From CBDDBK01 sp965225715 (GTDB lineage: Bacteria; Bacteroidota; Bacteroidia; Cytophagales; Flammeovirgaceae), in NCBI GenBank assembly GCA_965225715.1, contig CBDDBK010000004.1, forward strand, positions 434,001 to 498,000: DNA of 64,000 nt, given 5' to 3'. Both the position numbers and the translations under genes were made by a program. Below, piece after piece: positions 7,634 through 17,076 of this stretch. How positions within the stretch are numbered: the stretch's first letter is position 1; each line of letters starts with the position of its first letter. The notes under the pieces are model-generated. The model worked only from the letters and a program-made list of their open reading frames with translations, did not search any database and had not been told where the DNA came from.

Positions 7634-9917
7634 TAGAGACTATTGGCATAAATCATAAAATTTTTTATATCTTTAAACATCTATGTAAACAAATTTTCAA
7701 TTTTAAATCTAAACTTTCAAAAATATGACTTCTAAATCAATCTTTTCAACGGTTCATTCGCAAAAATTAAATTATCTTTTGCTTGTCTTTTTTGCCCTTA
7801 ACATCTTTGGAAAATGTGAAAAAACTGATCCGGAACCCAATCCTTCGGACTCAAACGATCCCCCAACAGCTATAAGCCTTAGCAATAATTCTATATTTGA
7901 AAATCAAGCTATAGGAACAGCAATAGGTACATTGGCAACCGAAGACCCAAACAGCGCTGATACCCATATCTATACTTTGGTCGATGGGGAAGGAGCTGAC
8001 GATAACGCTAATTTTACTATCAGCACCGATACCCTAATCACCTCTTCCATCCTCGACTATGAAACCGATTCAATACTCAATATACGGCTACAAAGTCAAG
8101 ACCAAGAGGGCAATAGCTTTGAAATGGCCTTCACTATAAATGTGCTAGATAACAACGATCCCCCAACAGCCATAAGCCTGAGCAACAATTCTATACTGGA
8201 AAATCAAGCTGTAGGGACAGCAATAGGTACATTGGCAACTGAAGACCCAAACAGCGCTGATACCCATACCTATACTTTGGTCGATGGAGAAGGAGCTGAC
8301 GATAACGCTAATTTTAGCATTAACGGCAATACCCTAATCACCTCTTCCATCCTCGACTATGAAACCGATTCAATACGCAATATACGGCTACAAAGTCAAG
8401 ACCAAGAGGGCAATAGCTTTGAAATGACCTTCACTATAAATGTGGAATACAACAAAGATGCCCCAACAGCTATAAGCCTTAGCAATAATTCTATACTGGA
8501 AAATCAAGCTGTAGGAACAGCAATAGGTACATTGACAACTGAAGACCCAAACAGTGCTGATACCCATAGCTATACGCTCGTCGATGGAGAAGGAGCTGAC
8601 GATAACGCTAATTTTAGCATTAACGGCAATACCCTAATCACCTCTTCCATCCTCGACTATGAAACCGATTCAATACGCAATATACGGCTACAAAGCCAAG
8701 ACCAAGAGGGCAATAGCTTTGAAACCCCCTATAGCATAACCGTTAGAGATACCTTGAATTTGTTATTAGTTGATGAAATTATCGACGATGAAAACCTGAA
8801 TTTGAATTTAGTTCGAACAATATCTAGTCTTACCATTTCAGGTACGACCTATCTCTTTGCAGGCGCAACAGTTGATGATGGCGTCAGTGTTTTCTCAGTT
8901 TCGGACAATGGCAATTTAACCCCGGTATACAACCTTAGTGATAACTCAGTTTTAAACTTAGACGCTCCAGAAGAGTTAATTGCAGCTACTGTTTCAGGTA
9001 ATCCTTATCTCTTCGTTATAGGAAGTAATGACGATGGGATAAGTATTTTTTCAATCGAAAATGATGGAAGCTTGACTTCACGTCATAATATTAACAATAC
9101 AAGCGCATTTGTTTTTGATGGACCAGAAGGGGCTCACATCGCCTCTATCGATGGGAAGCCCTATTTCTTTTTATCGGACATCTTTGATGATGATATCAAG
9201 GTTTTTTCGATCGCAGAGGATGGCAACCTAACTTTAGTTGATCAGGTATTTGATAATGATAATACGTATTTAGAAAGGGCACTACCTGTGACAACGACTG
9301 TTATTGGAGGAACGACCTATCTCTTTGTAGGAGGCGATGAGGATGATGGCGTCAGTGTTTTCTCTGTTGATGGTAATGGTAAATTGACTTCAGTTTATGA
9401 CGTTGGTGATGTTGATGATATTGATGATGAACTTGAGGATGATGAAGAACTGCAATTGGATGGAGCTTCTGGTCTCGCCACGGCTGTCGTTTCAGGTATT
9501 CCTTACCTCTTCGTGGCAGGAAGAGACGATGACGGAATATCTGTCTTCTCTATTGCAAGTGATGGCAGCTTGACTTCAGTCTACAATATAAGCGATTTTA
9601 TATTAGGTAACGTTACCACCTTAGATGCCATCTCTATTTCCCAAAGAACCTATCTTTTTGCAGCGGTAGAGGGACATGGAAACGACATTAATGTTTTTTC
9701 TATTGGGGATAATGGTGCCTTAACCCTTGCTAGTATAATTAAAGATATAAATTCGCCTGTAGATATACAGGTGCTTGTTCTTTCAGGGCAAACCTATCTC
9801 TTTGTAGCAAGAGGAATTGGTGATGCAATTTCTGTTCTTAGGGTACAAGATTAGAAAAATATAGTATTTACAATTTTTTAGAATCAAGTGAAAATTTGGA
9901 CCGTTTTTATACTTTAT
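7634..9917 (+). repeat. Tandem direct duplication, copy 2
   Basis: Matches 5211-7501. It carries the upstream TAGAGACTATTGGC segment, the complete second cadherin/propeller gene and the start of the following OmpA/propeller gene, which is intact on this side. Confidence 0.85.
7725..9854 (+). CDS. Cadherin-repeat and seven-bladed propeller surface protein, copy 2
   Basis: A 709-residue tandem paralogue of the gene at 5306, with the same architecture: a signal segment with FGKC at residues 28-31, three 100-residue cadherin-like domains, and seven propeller blades ending DAISVLRVQD. The N-terminal 340 residues differ from copy 1 at only a handful of positions. The blades carry more replacements, such as REDELEDDEE-type acidic loops and NISDFILGN in place of NIADEELDQ. 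Both copies are open, so both could be expressed. The 33-base gap to the next gene suggests cotranscription with it. Confidence 0.85.
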   Translation: MTSKSIFSTVHSQKLNYLLLVFFALNIFGKCEKTDPEPNPSDSNDPPTAISLSNNSIFENQAIGTAIGTLATEDPNSADTHIYTLVDGEGADDNANFTISTDTLITSSILDYETDSILNIRLQSQDQEGNSFEMAFTINVLDNNDPPTAISLSNNSILENQAVGTAIGTLATEDPNSADTHTYTLVDGEGADDNANFSINGNTLITSSILDYETDSIRNIRLQSQDQEGNSFEMTFTINVEYNKDAPTAISLSNNSILENQAVGTAIGTLTTEDPNSADTHSYTLVDGEGADDNANFSINGNTLITSSILDYETDSIRNIRLQSQDQEGNSFETPYSITVRDTLNLLLVDEIIDDENLNLNLVRTISSLTISGTTYLFAGATVDDGVSVFSVSDNGNLTPVYNLSDNSVLNLDAPEELIAATVSGNPYLFVIGSNDDGISIFSIENDGSLTSRHNINNTSAFVFDGPEGAHIASIDGKPYFFLSDIFDDDIKVFSIAEDGNLTLVDQVFDNDNTYLERALPVTTTVIGGTTYLFVGGDEDDGVSVFSVDGNGKLTSVYDVGDVDDIDDELEDDEELQLDGASGLATAVVSGIPYLFVAGRDDDGISVFSIASDGSLTSVYNISDFILGNVTTLDAISISQRTYLFAAVEGHGNDINVFSIGDNGALTLASIIKDINSPVDIQVLVLSGQTYLFVARGIGDAISVLRVQD

Positions 9918-11444
9918 CTTTTCTTTTGGGCTTCCAATATAGTGTATGGGCAAGAATATACTTTAGAATGGGAAAGAACTTTGGAACGCAGCTATTCCAA
10001 TTGGGCAAACCAAGTAATAGAAACAAAAGATGGTGGTTTAGTACTCGTAGGTGTTAAAAAATCTAAGAAAACTAGTCACGATTATTGGGTTGCAAAATTA
10101 AGTAAAAAAGGAAAGTTTCTTTGGCAAAGGACTTTTGAAAGTGTGCGTTTTAATTGGGCAAATAGTATTATAGAAACGTCTGATAACCATCTATTACTTA
10201 TAGGTACAAGCAATCAAAATGACGATCATGATATTTTAATTTTAAAAATTAACACGCATGGAGAATTCGTATGGGAAAAAAGAATTGGTACAGCAAATCT
10301 TAAAGAGGGCGCAACTCACGCATTAGCAACTCATGATAATGAAATTATTATAGTAGGTTACCAGGAGCAGAAGTCAGGAGAACGGGTCATAAATATCTTT
10401 AAAATTAATGAAAATGCGGAAGTACTTTGGAATAAAAAATTTAATAAAGACTTTTGGAATTTAGGGACTTCTATTTCAAAAAATAGCTTGGGGCTTTATA
10501 TCATAGGTGCCTATACTTATGGAGATAAAAAAGGTAATAGCACTTTGTGGGTTTTTGCTTTAAATGAAAATGGTGATTTAGTTTGGGAAAAGACGATATC
10601 TCTATTTGGCTGGAATGAGATAAGATCTATATTCATTAAAGAAAATAATGAGATTTTATTAACAGGTTTAACCACAGATCCAGAGACGAAAATACCAAGT
10701 GTTTTGCTATTAAATTTCAATTCTTTGGGGGAATTAAAAAAACAAAAAATTATATCCCATAGCCGTTCCAGCAGTTGGGGAACAAGTATTATAGTTAATC
10801 AGGAAGGTTATATCATTTTGGCGAGCACAGGACTTTCAAAAGATCAATCAGGCGATATATTCTTTACTATGTTAAATAAACAATTAATTGAAATTGCAAG
10901 TGAGCGCTTTGGGGATCCACAATGGAATGAAAGCTACAATTTATTGCAAACTAAAGACAATGGACTTGTTTTATTAGGTACAGGTTTAGAAGCTCAAACT
11001 AAATATCAAAATGCAAAAATTTGGAAATTTCAATGGAAAGAACGACAAGATCCTAATAATATTAGTATAAAAGATTTAGATTTTGATACTTTTGATCCAG
11101 AAGCAATTTTAACCCTTAATAAAATTCAATTTCAAAAAGGCTCTTATATATTATTGCCGGAAGCCGAAGAAGAAGTTAAACGGCTTGGGCTTTTAATGCT
11201 ACAAAATAAAAAGCTAAAAATCAAACTTTTAGGACATACTTCTACAGAAGGAAAAGCCGATAAAAATTTAAATTTAGCACATAAGCGATTAAAGGTTGTT
11301 AAAAATTACCTCATTAATAAACACATTGATGAAAATAGAATTGAAACTCAAGCATTTGGAGAAACAAAACCCATTTGTGAAGAAAAAACTGAACAATGCC
11401 AAGCTAAAAATAGACGTGTGGAAATGAAAATATTGGAATATTGA
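9888..11444 (+). CDS. Exported beta-propeller protein with C-terminal OmpA domain
   Basis: A 518-residue protein starting at GTG 9888. Residues 1-21 are a signal peptide ending in NIVYGQ. Residues about 25-380 consist of repeated blades with the pattern W-x-R/K-F, ETKDGGLVLVG and KLSKKGKFLWQ, a propeller of the PQQ/Kelch-like sort. Residues about 400-518 are an OmpA-family peptidoglycan-binding domain: FQKGSYILLPEAEEEV, GHTSTEG, NLNLAHKRLKVVKNYL, RIETQAFGETKPI and NRRVEMKI. It probably anchors a sensor or structural propeller to the cell wall in the periplasm. Similar architectures occur next to type IX secretion genes in Bacteroidota, but none are visible here. Confidence 0.85.
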   Translation: MKIWTVFILYLFFWASNIVYGQEYTLEWERTLERSYSNWANQVIETKDGGLVLVGVKKSKKTSHDYWVAKLSKKGKFLWQRTFESVRFNWANSIIETSDNHLLLIGTSNQNDDHDILILKINTHGEFVWEKRIGTANLKEGATHALATHDNEIIIVGYQEQKSGERVINIFKINENAEVLWNKKFNKDFWNLGTSISKNSLGLYIIGAYTYGDKKGNSTLWVFALNENGDLVWEKTISLFGWNEIRSIFIKENNEILLTGLTTDPETKIPSVLLLNFNSLGELKKQKIISHSRSSSWGTSIIVNQEGYIILASTGLSKDQSGDIFFTMLNKQLIEIASERFGDPQWNESYNLLQTKDNGLVLLGTGLEAQTKYQNAKIWKFQWKERQDPNNISIKDLDFDTFDPEAILTLNKIQFQKGSYILLPEAEEEVKRLGLLMLQNKKLKIKLLGHTSTEGKADKNLNLAHKRLKVVKNYLINKHIDENRIETQAFGETKPICEEKTEQCQAKNRRVEMKILEY

Positions 11445-11589
11445 TAAAAATTGTTGTATCATTAGTTTTTGACTTTCAAATAGTTATATTTTTTAACTGC
11501 AAGACATAAAGCAAATCATATTTTTTAGCTTTTTTTAGTATTTTTTTTAAAAATACTTTCTGCAACAGCACCAAAATTATAATGGTTTT

Positions 11590-12921
11590 TTAAACTCTGT
11601 TAAGTATCTTTTTCCAATTGACTTTTTGACTTTTAATTTTAGTTTTATTTTCTTGATTGAATTGAGATATAATACTTTCTTCATATTTGGTATAAAATTC
11701 AGGGTCAAAATTGGCATCTTTAAGGTGGCTTAAAACATAGTTTATAGTTCTATTATCATTAAGCCATTGATCAAAAGTTTCATGCCTTAACCTTATTCCA
11801 AAAGTATTAACACCAATAAATTTTAGACTTTCTTTTTCAAAAACAAAGTGCATGCACTTCTTGCTGTTTTGGTGTTCCCAATAGAATGATTTTTGATCCT
11901 GTGGGTTTTGGGCTAAAACAGTACCATAAGTTTGATACTCAATATCAAAAAATTTAGCAGAATTAAACCAATGACTTGGATTATACATTTTTTTGTTGCC
12001 CGTTAAGGTATGGGCAAGAGTTTCTCCATGCATGCGCCCTGTGTACCAAACTTGTTCTAAAGGTCGTCGCTTGGGAAGTGGATCCCGGAATTGGGCACAG
12101 TCTCCAATGGCATAAATATCGGGTATATTTGTTTCAAAAGTGTGGTTAATAATGATACCTCTTTGAGTTTCAATAGGACTATCTTTCAAAAAATCTATAT
12201 TTGGCGATACACCTGCGGTCAAACCTACAAACTGGCAAGGAATTTCTTCACCTGTACCAGTGATAACAGCTTTTGCTCTCCCATTTTCATCTGGTAAAAT
12301 TTCTTTTAGTTCTGTTCCCAAACGTAAGTCTATACCGTGTCTGACAATTTCTTGATTAACAATTTGGGATTCGCCCGGTGGCAATACACCATTCCAAAAA
12401 CTTTTTTCTCTGACCAAAAAAGAAACACCTATACTGCGGCTATGAAACATTTCGGCAAGCTCTACCCCAATCAATCCACCACCTACAATAACAGCATGTT
12501 TGGTTTGGGGTGAATGATCTTCCAAATACATTAAATCTTGATAACTATACATTCCACCAACACCTTTAAGGTCTTGACCTTTCCAGCCAAATTTATTAGG
12601 TTTTGAACCACAAGCTAATATTAATTTATCATATTTCAAAGTATCTTTATTATTGGAAAAATGGAGCGTTTTATTCTGGGTATCTATTTTTTTAACGTAT
12701 TTTTTGATTAAGTTGATCCTATTTTTTTTCCAAAACCAAGGTTCGTATGGTTGAGTATGTTCAAATTTCATATGTCCCATATAAATATACATCAAGGCTG
12801 TGCGCGAAAAAAGATAATCCGTTTCATTAGAAATAACCGTAACATCATGATTACTTTTTTTGCGTATGTGGCGAGCAAGTGTGGTACCTGAAATACCATT
12901 TCCTATAATAACAATATTCAT
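11590..12921 (-). CDS. FAD/NAD(P)-dependent pyridine-nucleotide oxidoreductase
   Basis: A 443-residue flavoprotein with two Rossmann dinucleotide sites: VIIGNGISGTTLARHIR at the start for FAD and VIVGGGLIGVELAEMF near residues 143-158 for NAD(P)H. The second FAD motif IYAIGDCAQF is also present. The fold matches the nitrite-reductase-subunit or rubredoxin/ferredoxin-reductase-like class. I see no redox-active CxxC or CxxxxC pair, so it is not a disulphide reductase. The C-terminal 150 residues are a dimerisation-like domain rich in aromatic residues. The electron acceptor cannot be named from sequence, and no neighbouring partner gene is evident. Confidence 0.8.
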   Translation of the reverse strand: MNIVIIGNGISGTTLARHIRKKSNHDVTVISNETDYLFSRTALMYIYMGHMKFEHTQPYEPWFWKKNRINLIKKYVKKIDTQNKTLHFSNNKDTLKYDKLILACGSKPNKFGWKGQDLKGVGGMYSYQDLMYLEDHSPQTKHAVIVGGGLIGVELAEMFHSRSIGVSFLVREKSFWNGVLPPGESQIVNQEIVRHGIDLRLGTELKEILPDENGRAKAVITGTGEEIPCQFVGLTAGVSPNIDFLKDSPIETQRGIIINHTFETNIPDIYAIGDCAQFRDPLPKRRPLEQVWYTGRMHGETLAHTLTGNKKMYNPSHWFNSAKFFDIEYQTYGTVLAQNPQDQKSFYWEHQNSKKCMHFVFEKESLKFIGVNTFGIRLRHETFDQWLNDNRTINYVLSHLKDANFDPEFYTKYEESIISQFNQENKTKIKSQKVNWKKILNRV

Positions 12922-13024
12922 AACATTTGTAATGTGTAATAAAGTAGAAATCGTAGAACTTCATGTAAATTTAATAAATTAGTCTGTTTTTTAAAGGTTT
13001 TATTTATTTTCTCTTTAATTAGTG

Positions 13025-14506
13025 TTAAATTTTAATTCCAAAAGTTAGAAAAGCTTGAACAATTTGATTGTTGATATTAATTTCAGGTGTGCTGGCTTCA
13101 GCGAGAAAATAAGGCGAAATACTTTCTTGAGCATTTGAAAAAAGTAAAGCAAAATCTATAAAAAAAGATTTACGTCTATACCCTAATCCTAAAGAATAAT
13201 TTGTAAAAAATTTATTGGTATACAAATCTTTAGATGGGTTTTCATAACTGCTCCATCCACCTCTAAGATAGTAGTTTTGGAACCGAAACTCCAAACCTAA
13301 TTTAATGTTGAAAGTATTTTTAAACGTATTTTTAATAAAATTATTATCAGCACTTGTAGTCGTATTAGGAATACCAATATCGAGTATTCGATTTGAACGG
13401 TGAGGTATATATTCTATTTCGCCTGTAAAAAATCCATACTTTTTGAAAAAAAATGCTAACCCCGCCTTTAATTCTAAAGGTAATGCTAACCAATAATCCG
13501 AAATAAGAATATCTGTTTCGTCAGATTCTCGACTTAGTAAGGTAAAAGTTGTATCGGATAAGGGAAATTCAAAATTATTGTAGTTAGCTGTTAAATCAGC
13601 GCTGTAAATTTCTTCGACAAAAATAATGGACGGAGAATTGATATTAAAGCCCAAGCGTATGTAATCTTTCAAACGGTAAATTAATCCTGCTTGCAAATGG
13701 CCTCCTTGGATTCTTTGTTCAAGATTTTCATTTAAAGTAATATTCTTTAAAGCATTACTATCATCTAAAACTTGTTCTTGAAAAAGTCTATCTTCTCCAA
13801 AAAAAGATGTTTTATAACTAAATCCAAATCCATAATAAAGTTTTGACTTTAGTTCACGTGACCAAGCGATATTCCATTGATTCATACGTCCTCTTCTTTT
13901 AATTTCTTCGCTTTGTTGAACAGATGCTAAACCAATGAAAGAAAAATATTGATCGTCAAAGTCCGGATTAATAATATAAGTCGAATAGGCTAAACCATTC
14001 AAATCAGTTAAGCCATTATCAAGTTGATTATTTAGATTTGCTAAGGGGATGCCATTGGCTTGTTCTAAAAAAAAATCTACAATAGAGTTGTTGTCATTTT
14101 GGAGATTATAATTTAGTGTACTATGAAAATTAGAAGATCGATTGTAACTAATGGCAAGTGTTACACCATCTTTTTTTTCTGAAACCAAGGCAAGACTATT
14201 AATATATAGTTTAGAGTCTGTATGTTCAGAATTAGCATTAGAAATAAACCCCAAATCTAATACCAGAATACTGTTATTAAAAAACCCTATTCCAGCGGGG
14301 TTATGCCATATATTACTGACATCACCTCCCAATGCTGTGCCTCCACCTCCAAAGCCAATAAATCGAGCCGTAGCACTTGGTTTATTTTCAATATACCTTA
14401 AATTTTCGATGTAATAACCTAATGGTAATTCCTGAGAAAACACATCCCATTCGATAAAAAATAATAGTATTGAGGTGAAAAAAAATAAGCTTAGTTTCAT
14501 GAGCAT
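13025..14506 (-). CDS. OmpP1/FadL-like outer-membrane transport protein
   Basis: A 493-residue outer-membrane beta-barrel. A signal peptide (MLMKLSLFFFTSILLFF, cleavage near VFSQ) is followed by SATARFIGFGGGGTALGGDVSNIWHNPAGIGFF. That is the typical N-terminal plug segment of Bacteroidota FadL/OmpP1 proteins (GGAxTALGxDxSAxxxNPAGL). Alternating amphipathic strands continue to a C-terminal FGIKI. The family transports hydrophobic compounds across the outer membrane; the substrate here is unknown. Start could be ATG 14506 or the ATG two codons later. Confidence 0.8.
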   Translation of the reverse strand: MLMKLSLFFFTSILLFFIEWDVFSQELPLGYYIENLRYIENKPSATARFIGFGGGGTALGGDVSNIWHNPAGIGFFNNSILVLDLGFISNANSEHTDSKLYINSLALVSEKKDGVTLAISYNRSSNFHSTLNYNLQNDNNSIVDFFLEQANGIPLANLNNQLDNGLTDLNGLAYSTYIINPDFDDQYFSFIGLASVQQSEEIKRRGRMNQWNIAWSRELKSKLYYGFGFSYKTSFFGEDRLFQEQVLDDSNALKNITLNENLEQRIQGGHLQAGLIYRLKDYIRLGFNINSPSIIFVEEIYSADLTANYNNFEFPLSDTTFTLLSRESDETDILISDYWLALPLELKAGLAFFFKKYGFFTGEIEYIPHRSNRILDIGIPNTTTSADNNFIKNTFKNTFNIKLGLEFRFQNYYLRGGWSSYENPSKDLYTNKFFTNYSLGLGYRRKSFFIDFALLFSNAQESISPYFLAEASTPEININNQIVQAFLTFGIKI

Positions 14507-14557
14507 AGTACACTATAGTTCTTTATTTAATTATATTAATTTCTAATATATTTATTA

Positions 14558-14676
14558 TCTCTATGTGCTAATTTTTTTGCACGGGATAAAAAATATGAAA
14601 ATATAAATTCTTAAAAATCAAATATTTAAAAATATATAAAATCCATATAAAATTTTACAACATAGAGCCTAATATA
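14558..14676 (-). repeat. Inverted-repeat element of the TAGAGTCTA family
   Basis: About 119 bases. Its reverse complement begins ATATTAGGCTCTATGTTGTAAAATTTTAT, then has TTTTTAAATATTTG and CCGTGCAAAAAAATTAG, and ends in a near-complement of the beginning (CACATAGAG). It aligns over its full length with the element at 63876-63995, including the internal TTTAAATATTTG and CGTGCAAAAAAA blocks. Non-coding. Confidence 0.65.
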
Positions 14677-15256
14677 ATAAAGACACTAAGTTATCATTTT
14701 TTCTGCTTTTTATCTTTAAATTGTCATCTCTTTATTTAGTCATCTCTTTATATTAAACTCACATTAAGTATAAAAATGTAGACAAAGTTGGAATCGCTAA
14801 AGATTAGACTTGAATTATTTGATTATCAAGATAATAAATATAAATTAAAACTATATGTATACTCTAAATTTTACAAGTAAAAAATAATTTTACTTGATCT
14901 TTTTGAAAAACCTTTAAACTTTCACTATAATATAATATCGTTTTTTATAAGTTGTTAATTAACAATTTTTTATAAAAATAACTTTTTTATTTGATTGATT
15001 ATCAAATCCGGGCAAGTCAAGTCTATTGTAAAGCCCGCTTAAACAGTTACCAAATTTCCAACCCTTATCTAAAAATATAAATTAGAATATAAGATTTATA
15101 CACCTTGGTTTAGGGAACTTAAAAAACATATCCATAAGACGTTCGAAACTATGTTTGAATGGGTAAAATCAGATTTAAAAGAAATTATAAAAGAAATTGA
15201 AAGTTATATTAGTTAGAAAACTTTTCTTTTTATAAGAACCTTAAAAGTTAAAAATA
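14677..15256. other. Long gap with a possible gene remnant
   Basis: No complete gene is seen. Between about 15083 and 15217 one frame reads WFRELKKHIHKTFETMFEW followed by a charged amphipathic helix ending IESYIS and a stop, with a stop 12 codons upstream of it and no ATG before the segment. This resembles the C-terminal end of a lost gene rather than a start-to-stop gene. The rest is AT-rich sequence without recognised signals. Confidence 0.4.
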
Positions 15257-15901
15257 TTGAAACCAATTAAAATAGAAAATAAAAGTTATAATTATATAAT
15301 AATCAACATATTTAAAAATAATTTTATTAGAATGTACAAAAATACTGTTATTAAGAATATTCAAAAATTTGTTATTGGTTTAAGCTGGGATTATAATGAA
15401 AAATACTCTAATGATTTAGATATTATTTTGTTATTGCTTAATTCCGAAGGGAAATTGATTTCTCCTAAACATCTAATTTATTATGATAACTTAATCTCTC
15501 CTGATGGCGCTATACAACATACTGGAGATAATTTAACAGGAAAAGGGGAAGGAAATGACGAAGTTATAACAGGATACTTAGAACTTTTAGATCCTGAAAT
15601 AAGAAAAATTCTTGTTTGTATTAATCTTTGTGACATAACAGGCCTCAGAACTTTTAAAACAGTAGATAGTGCCAGTGTTAATATTGATGTCAGAGATTTC
15701 AAAACACCTCAAATGGAAATATCCATTCAAGAACTATATCAAGATAGTACTGAAATTATGTTTGGGTATTTTGAAAAAGATAATGATAATCATTGGAATT
15801 TCTACTTTCTATTAGATGGGCTCAGACAAGGAATAAATAACTTACTAAAACCATTTCTAAAAGATAGTAATATTAATTTTCTTTTAAAGGAAGGAAGATA
15901 A
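15257..15901 (+). CDS. TerD-domain protein
   Basis: A 214-residue cytoplasmic protein of the tellurium-resistance/stress family. The TerD signature is clear: VIGLSWDYNE, DLDIILLLLNSEGK, LISPDGAIQHTGDNLTGKGEG and NDEVITGYLELL. The Asp-rich calcium-binding positions are kept. It ends with an EIMFGYFEK/WNFYFLLDGLRQGI segment. The start is uncertain: TTG 15257 is reported here, and ATG 15332 gives a shorter N-terminus that still includes the conserved core. The usual N-terminal strand (LxKGxxxxL) is degenerate. No TerC, TerZ, TerB or TelA neighbour is present, so this is an orphan copy. Confidence 0.85.
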   Translation: MKPIKIENKSYNYIIINIFKNNFIRMYKNTVIKNIQKFVIGLSWDYNEKYSNDLDIILLLLNSEGKLISPKHLIYYDNLISPDGAIQHTGDNLTGKGEGNDEVITGYLELLDPEIRKILVCINLCDITGLRTFKTVDSASVNIDVRDFKTPQMEISIQELYQDSTEIMFGYFEKDNDNHWNFYFLLDGLRQGINNLLKPFLKDSNINFLLKEGR

Positions 15902-15907
15902 AGCCTC

Positions 15908-15945
15908 TAAGCACTCTAAAATTTTAAAGTGCTTAACCAGCTATT
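15908..15945 (+). terminator. Rho-independent-like terminator after the TerD gene
   Basis: TAAGCACT(C)TAAAA pairs with TTTTA(A)AGTGCTTA with one internal mismatch, followed after a few bases by CTATTTTTATTT. It lies directly downstream of the TerD stop and in the convergent gap before rpsK, where a terminator is expected. Confidence 0.55.
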
Positions 15946-15975
15946 TTTATTTCAAAATTAAATAGGTTAGAATCT

Positions 15976-16006
15976 CCAAAAATCTTTTTTCAAGTGGAAC
16001 GACTAT
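15976..16006 (+). repeat. Copy of the AATCTTTTTTCAAGTG intergenic motif
   Basis: CCAAAAATCTTTTTTCAAGTGGAACGACT matches AAAAATCCTTTTTTCACGTGATATGACT at 22055 and GCTCCTTTTTCAAGCAATATGACT at 35470. It lies in the convergent gap between the TerD gene and rpsK. Confidence 0.4.
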
Positions 16007-16063
16007 AAATCTTATATTGGAAAGATTAACTACAAATCTTTATTAGACATTTAGATTTTTAAA

Positions 16064-16459
16064 TTACGTTTTTCGTCTCTTAGGTGGTCGACAGCCATTG
16101 TGCGGTATAGGTGTAATATCTTTTATAGTTGTTACGTTAATACCAACACTTTGAATGGTATGAATAGCAGCTTCTCGACCTTGTCCAGGCCCATTGATAA
16201 AAACTTCTACTTCTTTAACGCCAAAATCAAGAGCTGCTCTAGCAGAATCTTTAGCAGCTTGTTGAGCAGCATAAGGGGTTCCTTTTTTTGATCCTCTAAA
16301 TCCCATTTTCCCAGAAGAAGACCAAGAGATAACATCGCCAACTTGATTGGTAAAACAAACAAGTATGTTATTAAAAGAAGATTTTATATGGGCTTGACCA
16401 GATTGGTCTATTTTAACGATCCTTTTTTTTGCCTTATCTTTTCGTTTTTTTTGAGCCAT
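16064..16459 (-). CDS. rpsK: 30S ribosomal protein S11
   Basis: Small-subunit platform protein contacting the Shine-Dalgarno helix region. At 131 residues it is full length. Signature runs are AHIKSSFNNILVCFTNQVGD, SSSGKMGFRGSKKGTPYAAQ, FINGPGQGREAAIHTI and the C-terminal DITPIPHNGCRPPKRR. It follows rpsM by 63 bases on the same strand. In the standard alpha operon rpsD, rpoA and rplQ come next; here the strand ends with a convergent TerD gene instead, so the operon is cut off after rpsK. Confidence 0.97.
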   Translation of the reverse strand: MAQKKRKDKAKKRIVKIDQSGQAHIKSSFNNILVCFTNQVGDVISWSSSGKMGFRGSKKGTPYAAQQAAKDSARAALDFGVKEVEVFINGPGQGREAAIHTIQSVGINVTTIKDITPIPHNGCRPPKRRKT

Positions 16460-16522
16460 TACAGTAATTATAAGCTATTAAGTGATAAAGTATTAAATGA
16501 TGAAATTATTCAAATTGTCGAA

Positions 16523-16900
16523 TTATTTAGTAGCTTTCTTTTTATTTGCTACTGTTTTTCTTTTTCCTTTTCGGGTTCGACAGTTATTTTTTGTTTTTTG
16601 TCCTCTAACAGGCAAACCTTTTCTATGGCGGATACCTCTATAACAAGCAATATCCATTAATCGTTTGATACTCAACTGAACTTCAGACTTCAATTGACCC
16701 TCAATAGTATAATTTTCACCTATAATATCTCGAATACGCTTAGACTCTTCATCTGTCCAATCTTGTACTTTTTTATTAAAATCAACCTTTGCTTCTTCAA
16801 GTATTTTTGCTGAAATTGAATTGCCTATCCCATAAATATAGGTCAAAGCTATTAGACCTCTTTTATCATTTGGAATATCTACACCTGCTATTCTAGCCAT
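16523..16900 (-). CDS. rpsM: 30S ribosomal protein S13
   Basis: Small-subunit head protein that contacts the P-site tRNA and bridges to the large subunit. It is 125 residues, starting MARIAGVDIPNDKRG. The helix-two-turn-helix region YIYGIGNSISAKIL and the RLMDIACYRGIRHRKGLPVRGQKTKNNCRTRKG signature are present, followed by a lysine-rich tail. It is the middle gene of the minus-strand trio rpmJ-rpsM-rpsK. Confidence 0.97.
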   Translation of the reverse strand: MARIAGVDIPNDKRGLIALTYIYGIGNSISAKILEEAKVDFNKKVQDWTDEESKRIRDIIGENYTIEGQLKSEVQLSIKRLMDIACYRGIRHRKGLPVRGQKTKNNCRTRKGKRKTVANKKKATK

Positions 16901-17076
16901 TTTGAATGAATACTAAATTAAATAAATAATGATTAATGAAATCAATAATTATGAATTATTGAAATTATAGTACTGAAAATCAAATAATTAATACAGAGAA
17001 ATTAAAAATTATAAATACTGGATAGGGTAAGGATTAAACAAATATTCGCTACTATAAAATAATTTGGAATATAGAA

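Noticed and set aside
12091..12297. 68-codon plus frame opposite the FAD oxidoreductase
   Set aside because: Antisense shadow with no recognisable features; the oxidoreductase has clear dinucleotide-binding motifs.
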